From assembly GCA_025355645.1 (NCBI GenBank), contig JANXZG010000149.1, forward strand, positions 1 through 38,338: a DNA stretch of 38,338 bases, written 5' to 3'. The DNA is from Gammaproteobacteria bacterium. GTDB taxonomy: Bacteria > Pseudomonadota > Gammaproteobacteria > Steroidobacterales > Steroidobacteraceae. The translations under genes and the position numbers were made by a program. Numbering within the stretch: the stretch's first letter is position 1; the number at the start of each line of letters is the position of its first letter. Below are positions 18,740 through 26,185 of this stretch, one piece after another. The notes under the pieces were generated by a model, which worked only from the letters and a program-made list of their open reading frames with translations, was not told where the DNA came from and did not search any database.

Positions 18740-19277
18740 ACTTGCTCGTCGGCAGGCCCCGCAGTTCGCCGCGACTTCGTGGCTCAGGCCTTTACCGCCG
18801 AGCACGCGCCTGATCCTGCATGGCGGAAAAGAGGTGCGCGCGCTCGCCTCCGGCGCCTGGGGAGTCGGGTTCGCCGAGCAGGCGTGTCGGGCGCAGTCCC
18901 AGGGAAGCCGCGCGACGCTCTGGATGGGGCCGGATGAGTACCTGCTGATCGACGAAGACCTCGCGGCCGTCACACCGCATGCTGCGCTTGCCCAGGCCTT
19001 AGCTGCCCTGCCGCACGCGCTGGTCGATATCAGTCACCGGCAGATCGCTTTCGAGATTAAAGGCCAGTACGCCGAGGCCATCCTCGCGGGCGGCTGCCCG
19101 CTCGATCTGCACATTGAGGCTTTTCCGCTTGGCATGTGTACGCGCACGATCTGCGGCAAGGCGGACATAGTGCTGTGGAGAATCAGCGGGGACACATTCC
19201 GTGTTGAGGTGTGGCGCTCATTCAGCGATTATTTCATCGCGCTGCTGACGGAGATCGCTCGGGACATTGTGTCATGA
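18732..19277 (+). CDS. soxG: Sarcosine oxidase, gamma subunit
   Basis: The frame is open far upstream inside soxA, but homology supports the ATG at 18732, which gives a 181-residue protein of normal SoxG length overlapping soxA by 8 bp. Visible family features are WGVGFAEQACRAQSQG, LWMGPDEYLLIDED and the C-terminal RTICGKADIVLWR followed by a WRSFSDYF segment. Gamma is the least conserved subunit and stabilises the complex; its fold resembles part of GcvT. It completes the soxBDAG set. Its stop overlaps the next gene by ATGA, so the phosphodiesterase gene is part of the same transcript. Confidence 0.9.
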   Translation: MAELARRQAPQFAATSWLRPLPPSTRLILHGGKEVRALASGAWGVGFAEQACRAQSQGSRATLWMGPDEYLLIDEDLAAVTPHAALAQALAALPHALVDISHRQIAFEIKGQYAEAILAGGCPLDLHIEAFPLGMCTRTICGKADIVLWRISGDTFRVEVWRSFSDYFIALLTEIARDIVS

Positions 19278-20644
19278 TCCGCGGCTGCCTCGCGGCAGTG
19301 TTATTTTTTGGCGCCCAGATCGCTTGTGCGGCGCCTGTGCTGATGGTCTCGGTCGACGGCATGAAGCCGGGTTACGTGCTTCAGGCTGACGCCCATGGCC
19401 TGAAAATTCCATATCTTCGCAGCCTGGTCGGCAGCGGCAGTTATGCCGAGGGCGTCACGGGCGTCTGGCCAACCGTCACCTATCCCAGTCATACGACGCT
19501 GGTCACAGGCGTCGCGCCATCCGTCCATGGGATCTTCAACAACGTGCAATTTGACCCGCTGCATGATCGCCAGGAGCCCTGGTACTGGTACGCAGGTCAG
19601 ATCCGCTCGCCGACCCTGTGGCAGGCCGCTCATGCGGCGCACTACGTCACGGCAAGTATTGGTTGGCCCGTGACCGTGGGCGCCGACATCGATTACCTAA
19701 TCCCCGAGTTCTGGCGCATCGCCGGGATCACTGATGATCCGGAACCCTCCGACCGATACCTGATCGCGGAACTCGCGCGCCCCATCGGCCTGCTTGGGCA
19801 ACTGCAAGCTACTGCGGGCTCTTACATGATGGCGAACGAAGACTCGCTCGCGGGCGATGCCATCAAGACACGCTACTCGCTGCAGGTCTTGCGCCGGCAT
19901 CATCCGGAATTCATGGCTGTGCATCTGTCAAGCCTCGATGAGGCGCAGCACGCGCATGGGCAGTTCAGCTTCGCGGCAAACACGGATCTCGAGGCGCTGG
20001 ACCAGATGATCGCGCAACTCGCCGAAGCCGCACTCGCGGAGAATCCCCAGGCGATCATCGTGATTGTGTCGGACCATGGCTTCCTGCCAGTTACACAGCG
20101 CGTGAACCTGGCCATCCCGTTCATCCAGGCTGGCCTGATCGAACTCGCCGGGGATGCGGGCGTGCCGCCCGGCAAAATCAAGTCCTGGAAGGCGCAGCCC
20201 TGGCTTGCGGGCGGCATGGCCGCGATCATGTTGCATGACCCACATGATCGCGACATAGCCGGCCAGGTGGAGCAATTGCTGCGTAAACTCGCAGCGGATC
20301 CTGGCAATGGCATTGCGGCAATCAGGAGCGGCACCGATATGCGGGCAGTAGGCGGATTTCCGGATGCGACCTTCGTCGTAGAATTCCTGCCCGGATTCTA
20401 TTCAGGCGGCAATCTGAGCGGGCCCCTTGTCACAGCGATGCCGCCGGGCCACGGTGGTCATGGCTATTCGCCGCAGGTGGCGGATATGCAGGCGGCATTT
20501 TTTATCTGCGGTACGGGAATTGCGAGAGGGCGCGATCTTGGAGTCGTTGACATGCGTCAGATTGCCCCAACTCTCGCAACACAATTGGGGATTGCGCTGC
20601 GTAGCGCAACCGGCGCTGCGCTAAATGTCAAAGCGGCGCCTTGA
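19274..20644 (+). CDS. Exported type I phosphodiesterase / nucleotide pyrophosphatase family enzyme
   Basis: The ATG at 19274 overlaps the soxG stop (ATGA) and gives 456 residues beginning with a signal peptide (MIRGCLAAVLFFGAQIACA). The two-zinc alkaline-phosphatase-type site is complete: the aspartate of VSVDGMKPG, the likely nucleophile Thr in VTYPSHTTLVTG, the aspartate and histidine of SLDEAQHAHG, VSDHGF, and the histidine of PPGHGGHGY. The family hydrolyses phosphodiester or pyrophosphate bonds of nucleotides, lysophospholipids or glycerophosphocholine. Sitting in a choline and betaine catabolic operon, it may release phosphocholine or choline-containing head groups in the periplasm; this is inference from position. 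A longer start at 19211 would bury the signal peptide and is rejected. Confidence 0.88.
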   Translation: MIRGCLAAVLFFGAQIACAAPVLMVSVDGMKPGYVLQADAHGLKIPYLRSLVGSGSYAEGVTGVWPTVTYPSHTTLVTGVAPSVHGIFNNVQFDPLHDRQEPWYWYAGQIRSPTLWQAAHAAHYVTASIGWPVTVGADIDYLIPEFWRIAGITDDPEPSDRYLIAELARPIGLLGQLQATAGSYMMANEDSLAGDAIKTRYSLQVLRRHHPEFMAVHLSSLDEAQHAHGQFSFAANTDLEALDQMIAQLAEAALAENPQAIIVIVSDHGFLPVTQRVNLAIPFIQAGLIELAGDAGVPPGKIKSWKAQPWLAGGMAAIMLHDPHDRDIAGQVEQLLRKLAADPGNGIAAIRSGTDMRAVGGFPDATFVVEFLPGFYSGGNLSGPLVTAMPPGHGGHGYSPQVADMQAAFFICGTGIARGRDLGVVDMRQIAPTLATQLGIALRSATGAALNVKAAP

Positions 20645-20653
20645 CCAGGCGGC

Positions 20654-21112
20654 GTGTGGTCAATTGATGACGATAGCGCTGCGTTCCTGAAGTGTCTATT
20701 GTTGAAGACGGCAAACCATGGAAGTTACAGGAAAAGTGCTGCAGAAGGAGACGGCGGCGAGGGCCAACAGAAAATCGTCGGACAGCTCAATATGGGCTAC
20801 ATTCGCGCTGTTGCGACCGGGGACGGTGCATGGTTCCAGGAGCACCTGGCGGAAAACTTCCTGAATAGCAGTCCGGACGGGTCGATCATCGACAAGAAGG
20901 CATTTATCGCGCAGGTCATGCGACCCTCTGGAATCTCCGGCCTGACGGTCGATGACGTGAACGTCCGGATCATGGACCGAGCGGCAATCGTGCACGCCGT
21001 GACTCAATACCGCAAGGTGACCGGAGATCTCGCTGCGGGTCGTTACACGGACATCTCGATGCTGGGAGGCGGCCGCTGGATATGTGTCGCGGCCCACGTT
21101 ACCCGCGGTTAG
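20654..21112 (+). CDS. NTF2-like (SnoaL/DUF4440-type) small protein, start uncertain
   Basis: The C-terminal 110 residues (IVGQLNMGYIRAVATGDGAW through FLNSSPDGSIIDKKAFI and YTDISMLGGGRWICVAAHVT) have the pattern of the NTF2-like cone fold seen in DUF4440 and SnoaL proteins. Many of these are small-molecule binding or isomerase-like and have no known role. The start is doubtful: GTG at 20654 is the longest option, TTG codons follow at 20699 and 20702, and the first in-frame ATG is only at 20792. The first 40 residues do not look conserved. It lies nine bases after the phosphodiesterase stop, so it is probably the last gene of the DMGDH-sox transcript. Confidence 0.6.
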   Translation: MWSIDDDSAAFLKCLLLKTANHGSYRKSAAEGDGGEGQQKIVGQLNMGYIRAVATGDGAWFQEHLAENFLNSSPDGSIIDKKAFIAQVMRPSGISGLTVDDVNVRIMDRAAIVHAVTQYRKVTGDLAAGRYTDISMLGGGRWICVAAHVTRG

Positions 21113-21127
21113 TCGTCTCAGACATGG

Positions 21128-21153
21128 GGCATCGGCTGCCCTCGCGCGATGCC
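21128..21153. terminator. Candidate hairpin between convergent transcripts
   Basis: GGCATCG (21128-21134) and CGATGCC (21147-21153) form a perfect 7-bp stem with a 12-base loop. It lies in the 42-bp gap between the convergent NTF2-like gene and betA, where a bidirectional terminator would be expected. There is no T run on either side, so intrinsic termination is doubtful. Confidence 0.3.
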
Positions 21154-21154
21154 G

Positions 21155-22816
21155 CTAGCGCTGGGCGTTGCGCCAGTTTGGCGCGATGTAGTGCGGCGCC
21201 GTTGCGCGCGGCAGCATCGTGCGCCCCAGTATGTGATCAGCCGCCTTCTCGCCAATCATGATCGTCGGCGCATTCAAATTGCCGGTGGTCAGGGATGGCA
21301 TGATCGAGGAGTCGACAATCCGCAGTCCTTGCATGCCATAGACCCGCGTCTGCGGGTCGACCACCGCCATCGGATCATCCGCCGCGCCCATCTTGCATGA
21401 GCAGGACGGATGGAATGCGCTCTCCACCTTGGCGCGCACGAACTCATCGATCTGCTGATCCGATTGCACAGAATCGCCCGGTTGCAGCTCGCGGCCGCGA
21501 TACTGGTCAAACGCTTTCTGCGAGAAAATCTCGCGCGTCAGGCGCACGCAGGCACGCATCTCGGTGAGGTCGTCCGGATGACTGAGGTAATTGAAAAAAA
21601 TCCGCGGCTTTTCGACGGGATCCGCTGATCGCAGCCGCACCCAACCCCGGCTCTTGCTGCGCATGGGCCCGATGTGCGCCTGAAAGCCATGCTCCTTTGC
21701 GAGCGAGGAGCCGTCGTAGGCAACCGCCATCGGCAGAAAATGATATTGCAGATCCGGGTATTCGACGCCGGCGGCCGAGCGGATAAAGCCGCAGGTCTCA
21801 AAATGATTGGAGGCGCCCAGGCCATCGTGGCGCAGCAGCCAACGCGCGCCGATCATCAGTTTTGCCAGCGGCTTGATCGAGGAATAAAGCGTGATCGGCT
21901 GCGTGCAGGCGACCTGGAAATAAAACTCGAGATGATCCTGCAGATTTTCGCCAACCCCCGGCAGGTCATGGACCACCGGAATATTGAACTCACGAAGTTC
22001 CGCGGACGGGCCCACGCCCGAGAGCTTCAGCAACTGCGGAGAATTGATGGGTCCGCAACTTAAGATCAGCTCCTTGCCGACGCTGACCGTATGCGAAGCC
22101 CCGCCGTGCCGATATTCGAGTGCCGTTGCACGCCGGCCATCGAACACGATGCGGGTAGCCAATGCATGGGTGACCAGCGACAGGTTGGAGCGACGCAGCG
22201 CCGGGCGCAGGTACGCATTAGCGGTGCTGCAACGCCGCCCCTTCGCCACCGTCATGTCCATGCGTCCGAAGCCTTCCTGCTGGAAGCCATTCACGTCCTC
22301 GGTGTGCGGATAGCCCGCTTGCTGGGCTGCCGCAAGCCAGGCCGCGTGCAGCGGATTCGACAGCGTTCCATAGCTGGTCCCCAGCTTGCCATCGGCGCCA
22401 CGATACTCATTGCCTCCCTCGGCGCGCCGCTCGGCGCGGCGGAAATACGGCAGCACGTCGGCATATCCCCAGCCCGCGGCGCCCTCGCCCACCCAACGTT
22501 CAAAATCCAGCGGATTGCCACGGATATAGACGAGCCCGTTGATGGACGAGGAGCCGCCAAGGACCTTGCCCCGCGGCGTGTGCAGGCTCCGTCCACCGAG
22601 CCCAGGCTCAGGCTCCGTGTGATAAAACCAGTTGTATTTCGGCATGTTCATCGGGATCGACAGAGCCGAGGGCATCTGGATCACTACTGAGCGATCCGAA
22701 CCGCCGTTCTCGAGCAACAGCACGCTATGCTGGCCATCGGCGCTCAGCTGATCCGCCAGCACGCATCCTGCGGAGCCTGCCCCGACGATCACATAGTCGA
22801 AGCGTTGCTTATTCAT
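21155..22816 (-). CDS. betA: Choline dehydrogenase (GMC flavoprotein)
   Basis: From the ATG at 22816 the protein has 553 residues, the normal BetA length. It opens with the FAD motif FDYVIVGAGSAGCVLADQLS and has the GMC signatures GKVLGGSSSINGLVYIRG and GPINSPQLLKLSGVG. The C-terminal catalytic pair is the histidine of SAFHPSCSCKMGA and the asparagine of TGNLNAPTIMIGEKA. It oxidises choline to betaine aldehyde at the inner membrane, passing electrons to the respiratory chain. The start overlaps the betB stop by 8 bases, so it is the second gene of a betBA unit. An ATG at 22846 is in frame but adds ten unconserved residues. No betI lies beside it. Confidence 0.93.
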   Translation of the reverse strand: MNKQRFDYVIVGAGSAGCVLADQLSADGQHSVLLLENGGSDRSVVIQMPSALSIPMNMPKYNWFYHTEPEPGLGGRSLHTPRGKVLGGSSSINGLVYIRGNPLDFERWVGEGAAGWGYADVLPYFRRAERRAEGGNEYRGADGKLGTSYGTLSNPLHAAWLAAAQQAGYPHTEDVNGFQQEGFGRMDMTVAKGRRCSTANAYLRPALRRSNLSLVTHALATRIVFDGRRATALEYRHGGASHTVSVGKELILSCGPINSPQLLKLSGVGPSAELREFNIPVVHDLPGVGENLQDHLEFYFQVACTQPITLYSSIKPLAKLMIGARWLLRHDGLGASNHFETCGFIRSAAGVEYPDLQYHFLPMAVAYDGSSLAKEHGFQAHIGPMRSKSRGWVRLRSADPVEKPRIFFNYLSHPDDLTEMRACVRLTREIFSQKAFDQYRGRELQPGDSVQSDQQIDEFVRAKVESAFHPSCSCKMGAADDPMAVVDPQTRVYGMQGLRIVDSSIMPSLTTGNLNAPTIMIGEKAADHILGRTMLPRATAPHYIAPNWRNAQR

Positions 22817-24239
22817 ACGGGCAATCGATGTCGGCGAGCGCGACATAGACGCTCTTCAGCTGCGTGTAGTGCTCGATCGCTGCGCGGCCATTCTCACGCC
22901 CGAGCCCGGACATCTTGACGCCACCAAATGGCAGCTCGACCGGCGTCACGTTGTAATGGTTGATCCAGCAGGTGCCGGCCTGCAGATTAGCGATCACGCG
23001 ATGCGCGCGCGTCAAATCCTGCGTAAACACTGCAGCCGACAGCCCGAACTCGGTCGCATTCGCGCGCCCGACGACTTCCTCTTCGGTGTCAAACTCGAGC
23101 ACCGACATCACGGGCCCGAAGATCTCTTCTCGCACTATCGACATCTCATCGCGGCAGCCATCGAACACCGTAGGGCTTACAAAAAACCCGCGCGCCAACG
23201 CTCCATCCGTTGTACGTATCCCGCCCGTCAGCAAACGGGCCCCCTCAGCCTTGCCGCGCTCGATGTAACCCAGCACCTTGTTCATGTGCTCGGCGCTGAT
23301 CAACGCGCCGACCTGCGTCGTCGGATCCATCGGATCGCCGATGCGCAGGCGTTTCACGCGCGCCACCAGTTTCTCAATAAAGGCCTGGCGGATGGATCGA
23401 TGCACGAATACGCGCGTGCCGTTCGAGCAGACTTCCCCGGCGGAGTAGAAGTTCGCAAGCAGCGCGCCGCTGACTGCATTGTTGACTTTCGCATCCTCGA
23501 ACACGATCAGCGGCGACTTGCCGCCGAGCTCGAGCGTCACGGCCTTGAGCGTCGCGGAGGCATCGCGCATAACGGCCTTGCCGGTGCCAACCTCGCCCGT
23601 CAGCGAGACCTTGCGGATCGCTGGATGTGCGCTCAGCAGTTGACCGGTATCGGCGCGACCTTGCACCACCTGGAAAAGACCCGCGGGCATACCAGCCTCG
23701 AGAAAAATCTCCGCAAGCTTGACGGCGGACAGGGGCGTAAGTTCAGCGGGCTTGAAGATCATGGCATTGCCGCAGGCAAGCGCTGGCGCTGACTTCCAAC
23801 AGGCGATCTGCAGGGGATAGTTCCAGGCACCGATACCGGCAACGATCCCCAGGGGTTCGCGACGGGTGTAGCCGAATGCCGCCGGGCCGAGGTCAATGTG
23901 TTCGCCACTGAGGGACTGCGCGAGCCCCGCAAAATATTCCAGGCACTCAGCCCCCGAAGCGACATCCACAACCCGGGTCTCCTGGATCGGCTTGCCAGTA
24001 TCCTGGGTCTCGAGCACTGCTAATTCATCGTTCCTGGCGCGCAGCAGGTTCACCGCACGCCTCATCACGCGGGCGCGCTCGGCCCCCGGAGTCGCTGCCC
24101 ACTGACGCTGCGCAGGCGCAGCCCGGTGCACGGCTGCATCGATTTCGGCGGCACCATCGATCCTGATCTGCGCGAGCACCGCGCCTGTCGCAGGATTGAT
24201 CGAGGCGAAGGTATCGCCCGTGTTATTGCTCAAATTCAT
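22809..24239 (-). CDS. betB: Betaine aldehyde dehydrogenase
   Basis: The 476-residue aldehyde dehydrogenase has all key residues: N140 in GAWNYPLQ, E237 in TLELGGKSP and the catalytic C271 in GEVCSNGTRVF. The context of the cysteine and the phrase WNYPLQIACWKSAPALACGN are typical of betaine aldehyde dehydrogenases. It oxidises betaine aldehyde to glycine betaine with NAD(P)+ in the cytoplasm. It is the first gene of the betB-betA unit and is divergent from the choline transporter, with 98 bp between the starts. A gamma-aminobutyraldehyde or trimethylaminobutyraldehyde activity is possible for this family, but the link to betA makes betaine aldehyde the natural substrate. Confidence 0.93.
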   Translation of the reverse strand: MNLSNNTGDTFASINPATGAVLAQIRIDGAAEIDAAVHRAAPAQRQWAATPGAERARVMRRAVNLLRARNDELAVLETQDTGKPIQETRVVDVASGAECLEYFAGLAQSLSGEHIDLGPAAFGYTRREPLGIVAGIGAWNYPLQIACWKSAPALACGNAMIFKPAELTPLSAVKLAEIFLEAGMPAGLFQVVQGRADTGQLLSAHPAIRKVSLTGEVGTGKAVMRDASATLKAVTLELGGKSPLIVFEDAKVNNAVSGALLANFYSAGEVCSNGTRVFVHRSIRQAFIEKLVARVKRLRIGDPMDPTTQVGALISAEHMNKVLGYIERGKAEGARLLTGGIRTTDGALARGFFVSPTVFDGCRDEMSIVREEIFGPVMSVLEFDTEEEVVGRANATEFGLSAAVFTQDLTRAHRVIANLQAGTCWINHYNVTPVELPFGGVKMSGLGRENGRAAIEHYTQLKSVYVALADIDCPYE

Positions 24240-24337
24240 TTCCTTTCAGTGGCGGCGGGCGTGCGCCGGTGGACGTGCCGGCCACTTTGCGCCTAAGATC
24301 GATGCCGGAATGTTAGCAAATCGGCAGGAAAAATTGG

Positions 24338-26185
24338 GTGCATGACAGACTGACAGCGGCGAAGAGATTCGCAGCATGGATGAGCCTCCCGACCGCCCTA
24401 GCAGCGCTGCTGTGCACCTTGTTCGTCATTCCTGCGGCCTATAGCGCGGAGCAGCCGAGCTGCGAAGTCGTACGCTTTTCCGATGTCGGCTGGACGGATG
24501 TCACCTCGACCACCGCGCTCGCCACCGAATTGCTGAGCATGCTCGGCTATAAGCCGACGATTACCGTGCTGTCCATTCCGGTCACCTTCGCGTCGATGAA
24601 GAACCACGATATCGATGCGTTCCTGGGCGACTGGCAGCCGATGCAGGAAGCCGATCGGGCTCCCTTCATAGCCGACGGCAGTGTCGTGCAAATGGGCGTC
24701 AATCTAGAAGGCGCAAAGTACACACTCGCCGTGCCGACCTACGCTTACGAGGCAGGACTGCGCGATTTTTCCGACATCCAGCGCTTTGCCGAGCCGTTGA
24801 AGAACGTCATCTACGGCATTGAACCCGGCAATGATGGAAACCGGCTCGTGCTGAAGATGATCAACGAGGGCAAGTTCGGGCTCAGCAAGTTCAAGGTGGT
24901 CGAGTCCAGCGAACAGGGCATGCTGGCGCAGGTCGAACGGGCCGTTCGGGACCAACAACCCATCGTGTTCCTGGCATGGGAACCGCACCCGATGAACGTG
25001 CGCTTTGATATTCGCTACCTGAATGGCGGCGATGCGGTTTTTGGACCAAATTTCGGCGGCGCGACGATCTACACGCTGAGCCGAAAAGGCTACATGGCGG
25101 AGTGCCCGAACGTCACCCGTTTCCTGAACAATTTGCATTTCACGCTGCGCCAGGAAAGTGAAATCATGGGCCTGATCCTGGATCAGCACAAACAGCCCGG
25201 CGTCGCCGCGCGCCAATGGCTCCAGGCGCATCCGGCGGTCGTTGAGTCCTGGCTCAAGGGGGTTACGACCTTCGAGGGCAAGCCTTCCGATAACGTGCTG
25301 AGCGCGGCCGGCCTGCCCCAAGCGCCCAAGGCAGGCATTGAAGCATGGATTGTCGACCACAAGATCCCGCTCGGCGATACGATGGCGAGGCTCGTGGAGG
25401 TGGTCAAGGCGCACGGCACCTGGCTCTTCGATGGCATCTCAATCGTGATCCGCAGCGCTGTCGATGGCGTCACCGCAGCGCTGCGCATAGTGCCCGCACT
25501 TGCGCTGATCGGCGCGTTTGCCCTGCTTGCCTGGCTGCTGCGCCGCTCCTACGGCCTGACCGCCTTTGTCATCGTCGCGTTGTTATTCATCCTGAACCAG
25601 GGGTATTGGCTCGCGACCCTGGAGACGCTCTCATTGGTTGTCGTAGCAACGCTCGTCTCCGCACTGCTCGGCGTACCGCTGGGCATTGCCGCGGCCCATC
25701 GACCGCGGCTCTTTGCGATGCTGCGCCCGGTGCTCGACCTGATGCAGACGCTGCCGACCTTCGTGTATCTGATCCCGACATTGGTGCTGTTTGGCCTGGG
25801 CGTTGTCCCGGGACTGATCTCGACCGTTATCTTCGCGCTGCCCGCGCCGATTCGCCTGACCCACCTCGGCATCTCATCGGTGCCAAAGCCCTTGATCGAG
25901 GCCGGGGAAGCGTTCGGGGCGACTCCGATGCAGCTGCTGTGGAAGGTGGAATTGCCGAGCGCTGCGCCCACGATCATCGCAGGCATTACCCAGTGCATCA
26001 TGCTGAGCCTCTCTATGGTCGTGATCGCGGCACTGGTCGGCGCCGGGGGGCTTGGTGTGCCCGTGGTACGAGCGCTAAACACGGTGCAAGTCGGCATGGG
26101 ATTCGAGGCGGGCTTTACCATCGTGCTGCTCGCGATCCTGCTGGATCGCATCAGCCGCCCGAAAGAGCGCGAGAGTGGCCGATGA
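24338..26185 (+). CDS. Choline ABC transporter, substrate-binding protein fused to permease (ChoX-ChoW type)
   Basis: The 615-residue protein joins two normally separate subunits. After a signal peptide (to about residue 37) the binding domain runs to about 310. It aligns with Sinorhizobium ChoX and keeps its choline cage at identical spacing: W52 and D54 (VGWTD), W99 (LGDWQP), Y128 (GAKYTL), N165 (EPGNDGN) and W214 (LAWEPHP). Residues from about 380 to 605 are a permease of five or more membrane segments, with the EAA loop EAGEAFGATPMQLLWKVELP that contacts the ATPase. It should import choline, perhaps with acetylcholine or betaine at lower affinity. The GTG start at 24338 has AGGA nine bases upstream. 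The stop overlaps the ATPase gene by ATGA. The fold call is firm; choline specificity is strongly suggested by the cage. Confidence 0.92.
   Translation: MHDRLTAAKRFAAWMSLPTALAALLCTLFVIPAAYSAEQPSCEVVRFSDVGWTDVTSTTALATELLSMLGYKPTITVLSIPVTFASMKNHDIDAFLGDWQPMQEADRAPFIADGSVVQMGVNLEGAKYTLAVPTYAYEAGLRDFSDIQRFAEPLKNVIYGIEPGNDGNRLVLKMINEGKFGLSKFKVVESSEQGMLAQVERAVRDQQPIVFLAWEPHPMNVRFDIRYLNGGDAVFGPNFGGATIYTLSRKGYMAECPNVTRFLNNLHFTLRQESEIMGLILDQHKQPGVAARQWLQAHPAVVESWLKGVTTFEGKPSDNVLSAAGLPQAPKAGIEAWIVDHKIPLGDTMARLVEVVKAHGTWLFDGISIVIRSAVDGVTAALRIVPALALIGAFALLAWLLRRSYGLTAFVIVALLFILNQGYWLATLETLSLVVVATLVSALLGVPLGIAAAHRPRLFAMLRPVLDLMQTLPTFVYLIPTLVLFGLGVVPGLISTVIFALPAPIRLTHLGISSVPKPLIEAGEAFGATPMQLLWKVELPSAAPTIIAGITQCIMLSLSMVVIAALVGAGGLGVPVVRALNTVQVGMGFEAGFTIVLLAILLDRISRPKERESGR

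Noticed and set aside
17657..18973. A 438-codon minus-strand frame opposite soxA and soxG
   Set aside because: It is antisense to two well-recognised subunits and has no domain features.
24249..24286. GC-rich imperfect hairpin between betB and the choline transporter
   Set aside because: Pairing is partial (GTGGC with GCCAC at the ends and mismatches inside) and would be expected by chance in such GC-rich sequence.
25345..26181. Upstream extension of the ATPase frame through the permease gene
   Set aside because: The arginine-rich translation before 26182 is not conserved ABC sequence, and the ATG at 26182 gives a normal ATPase.
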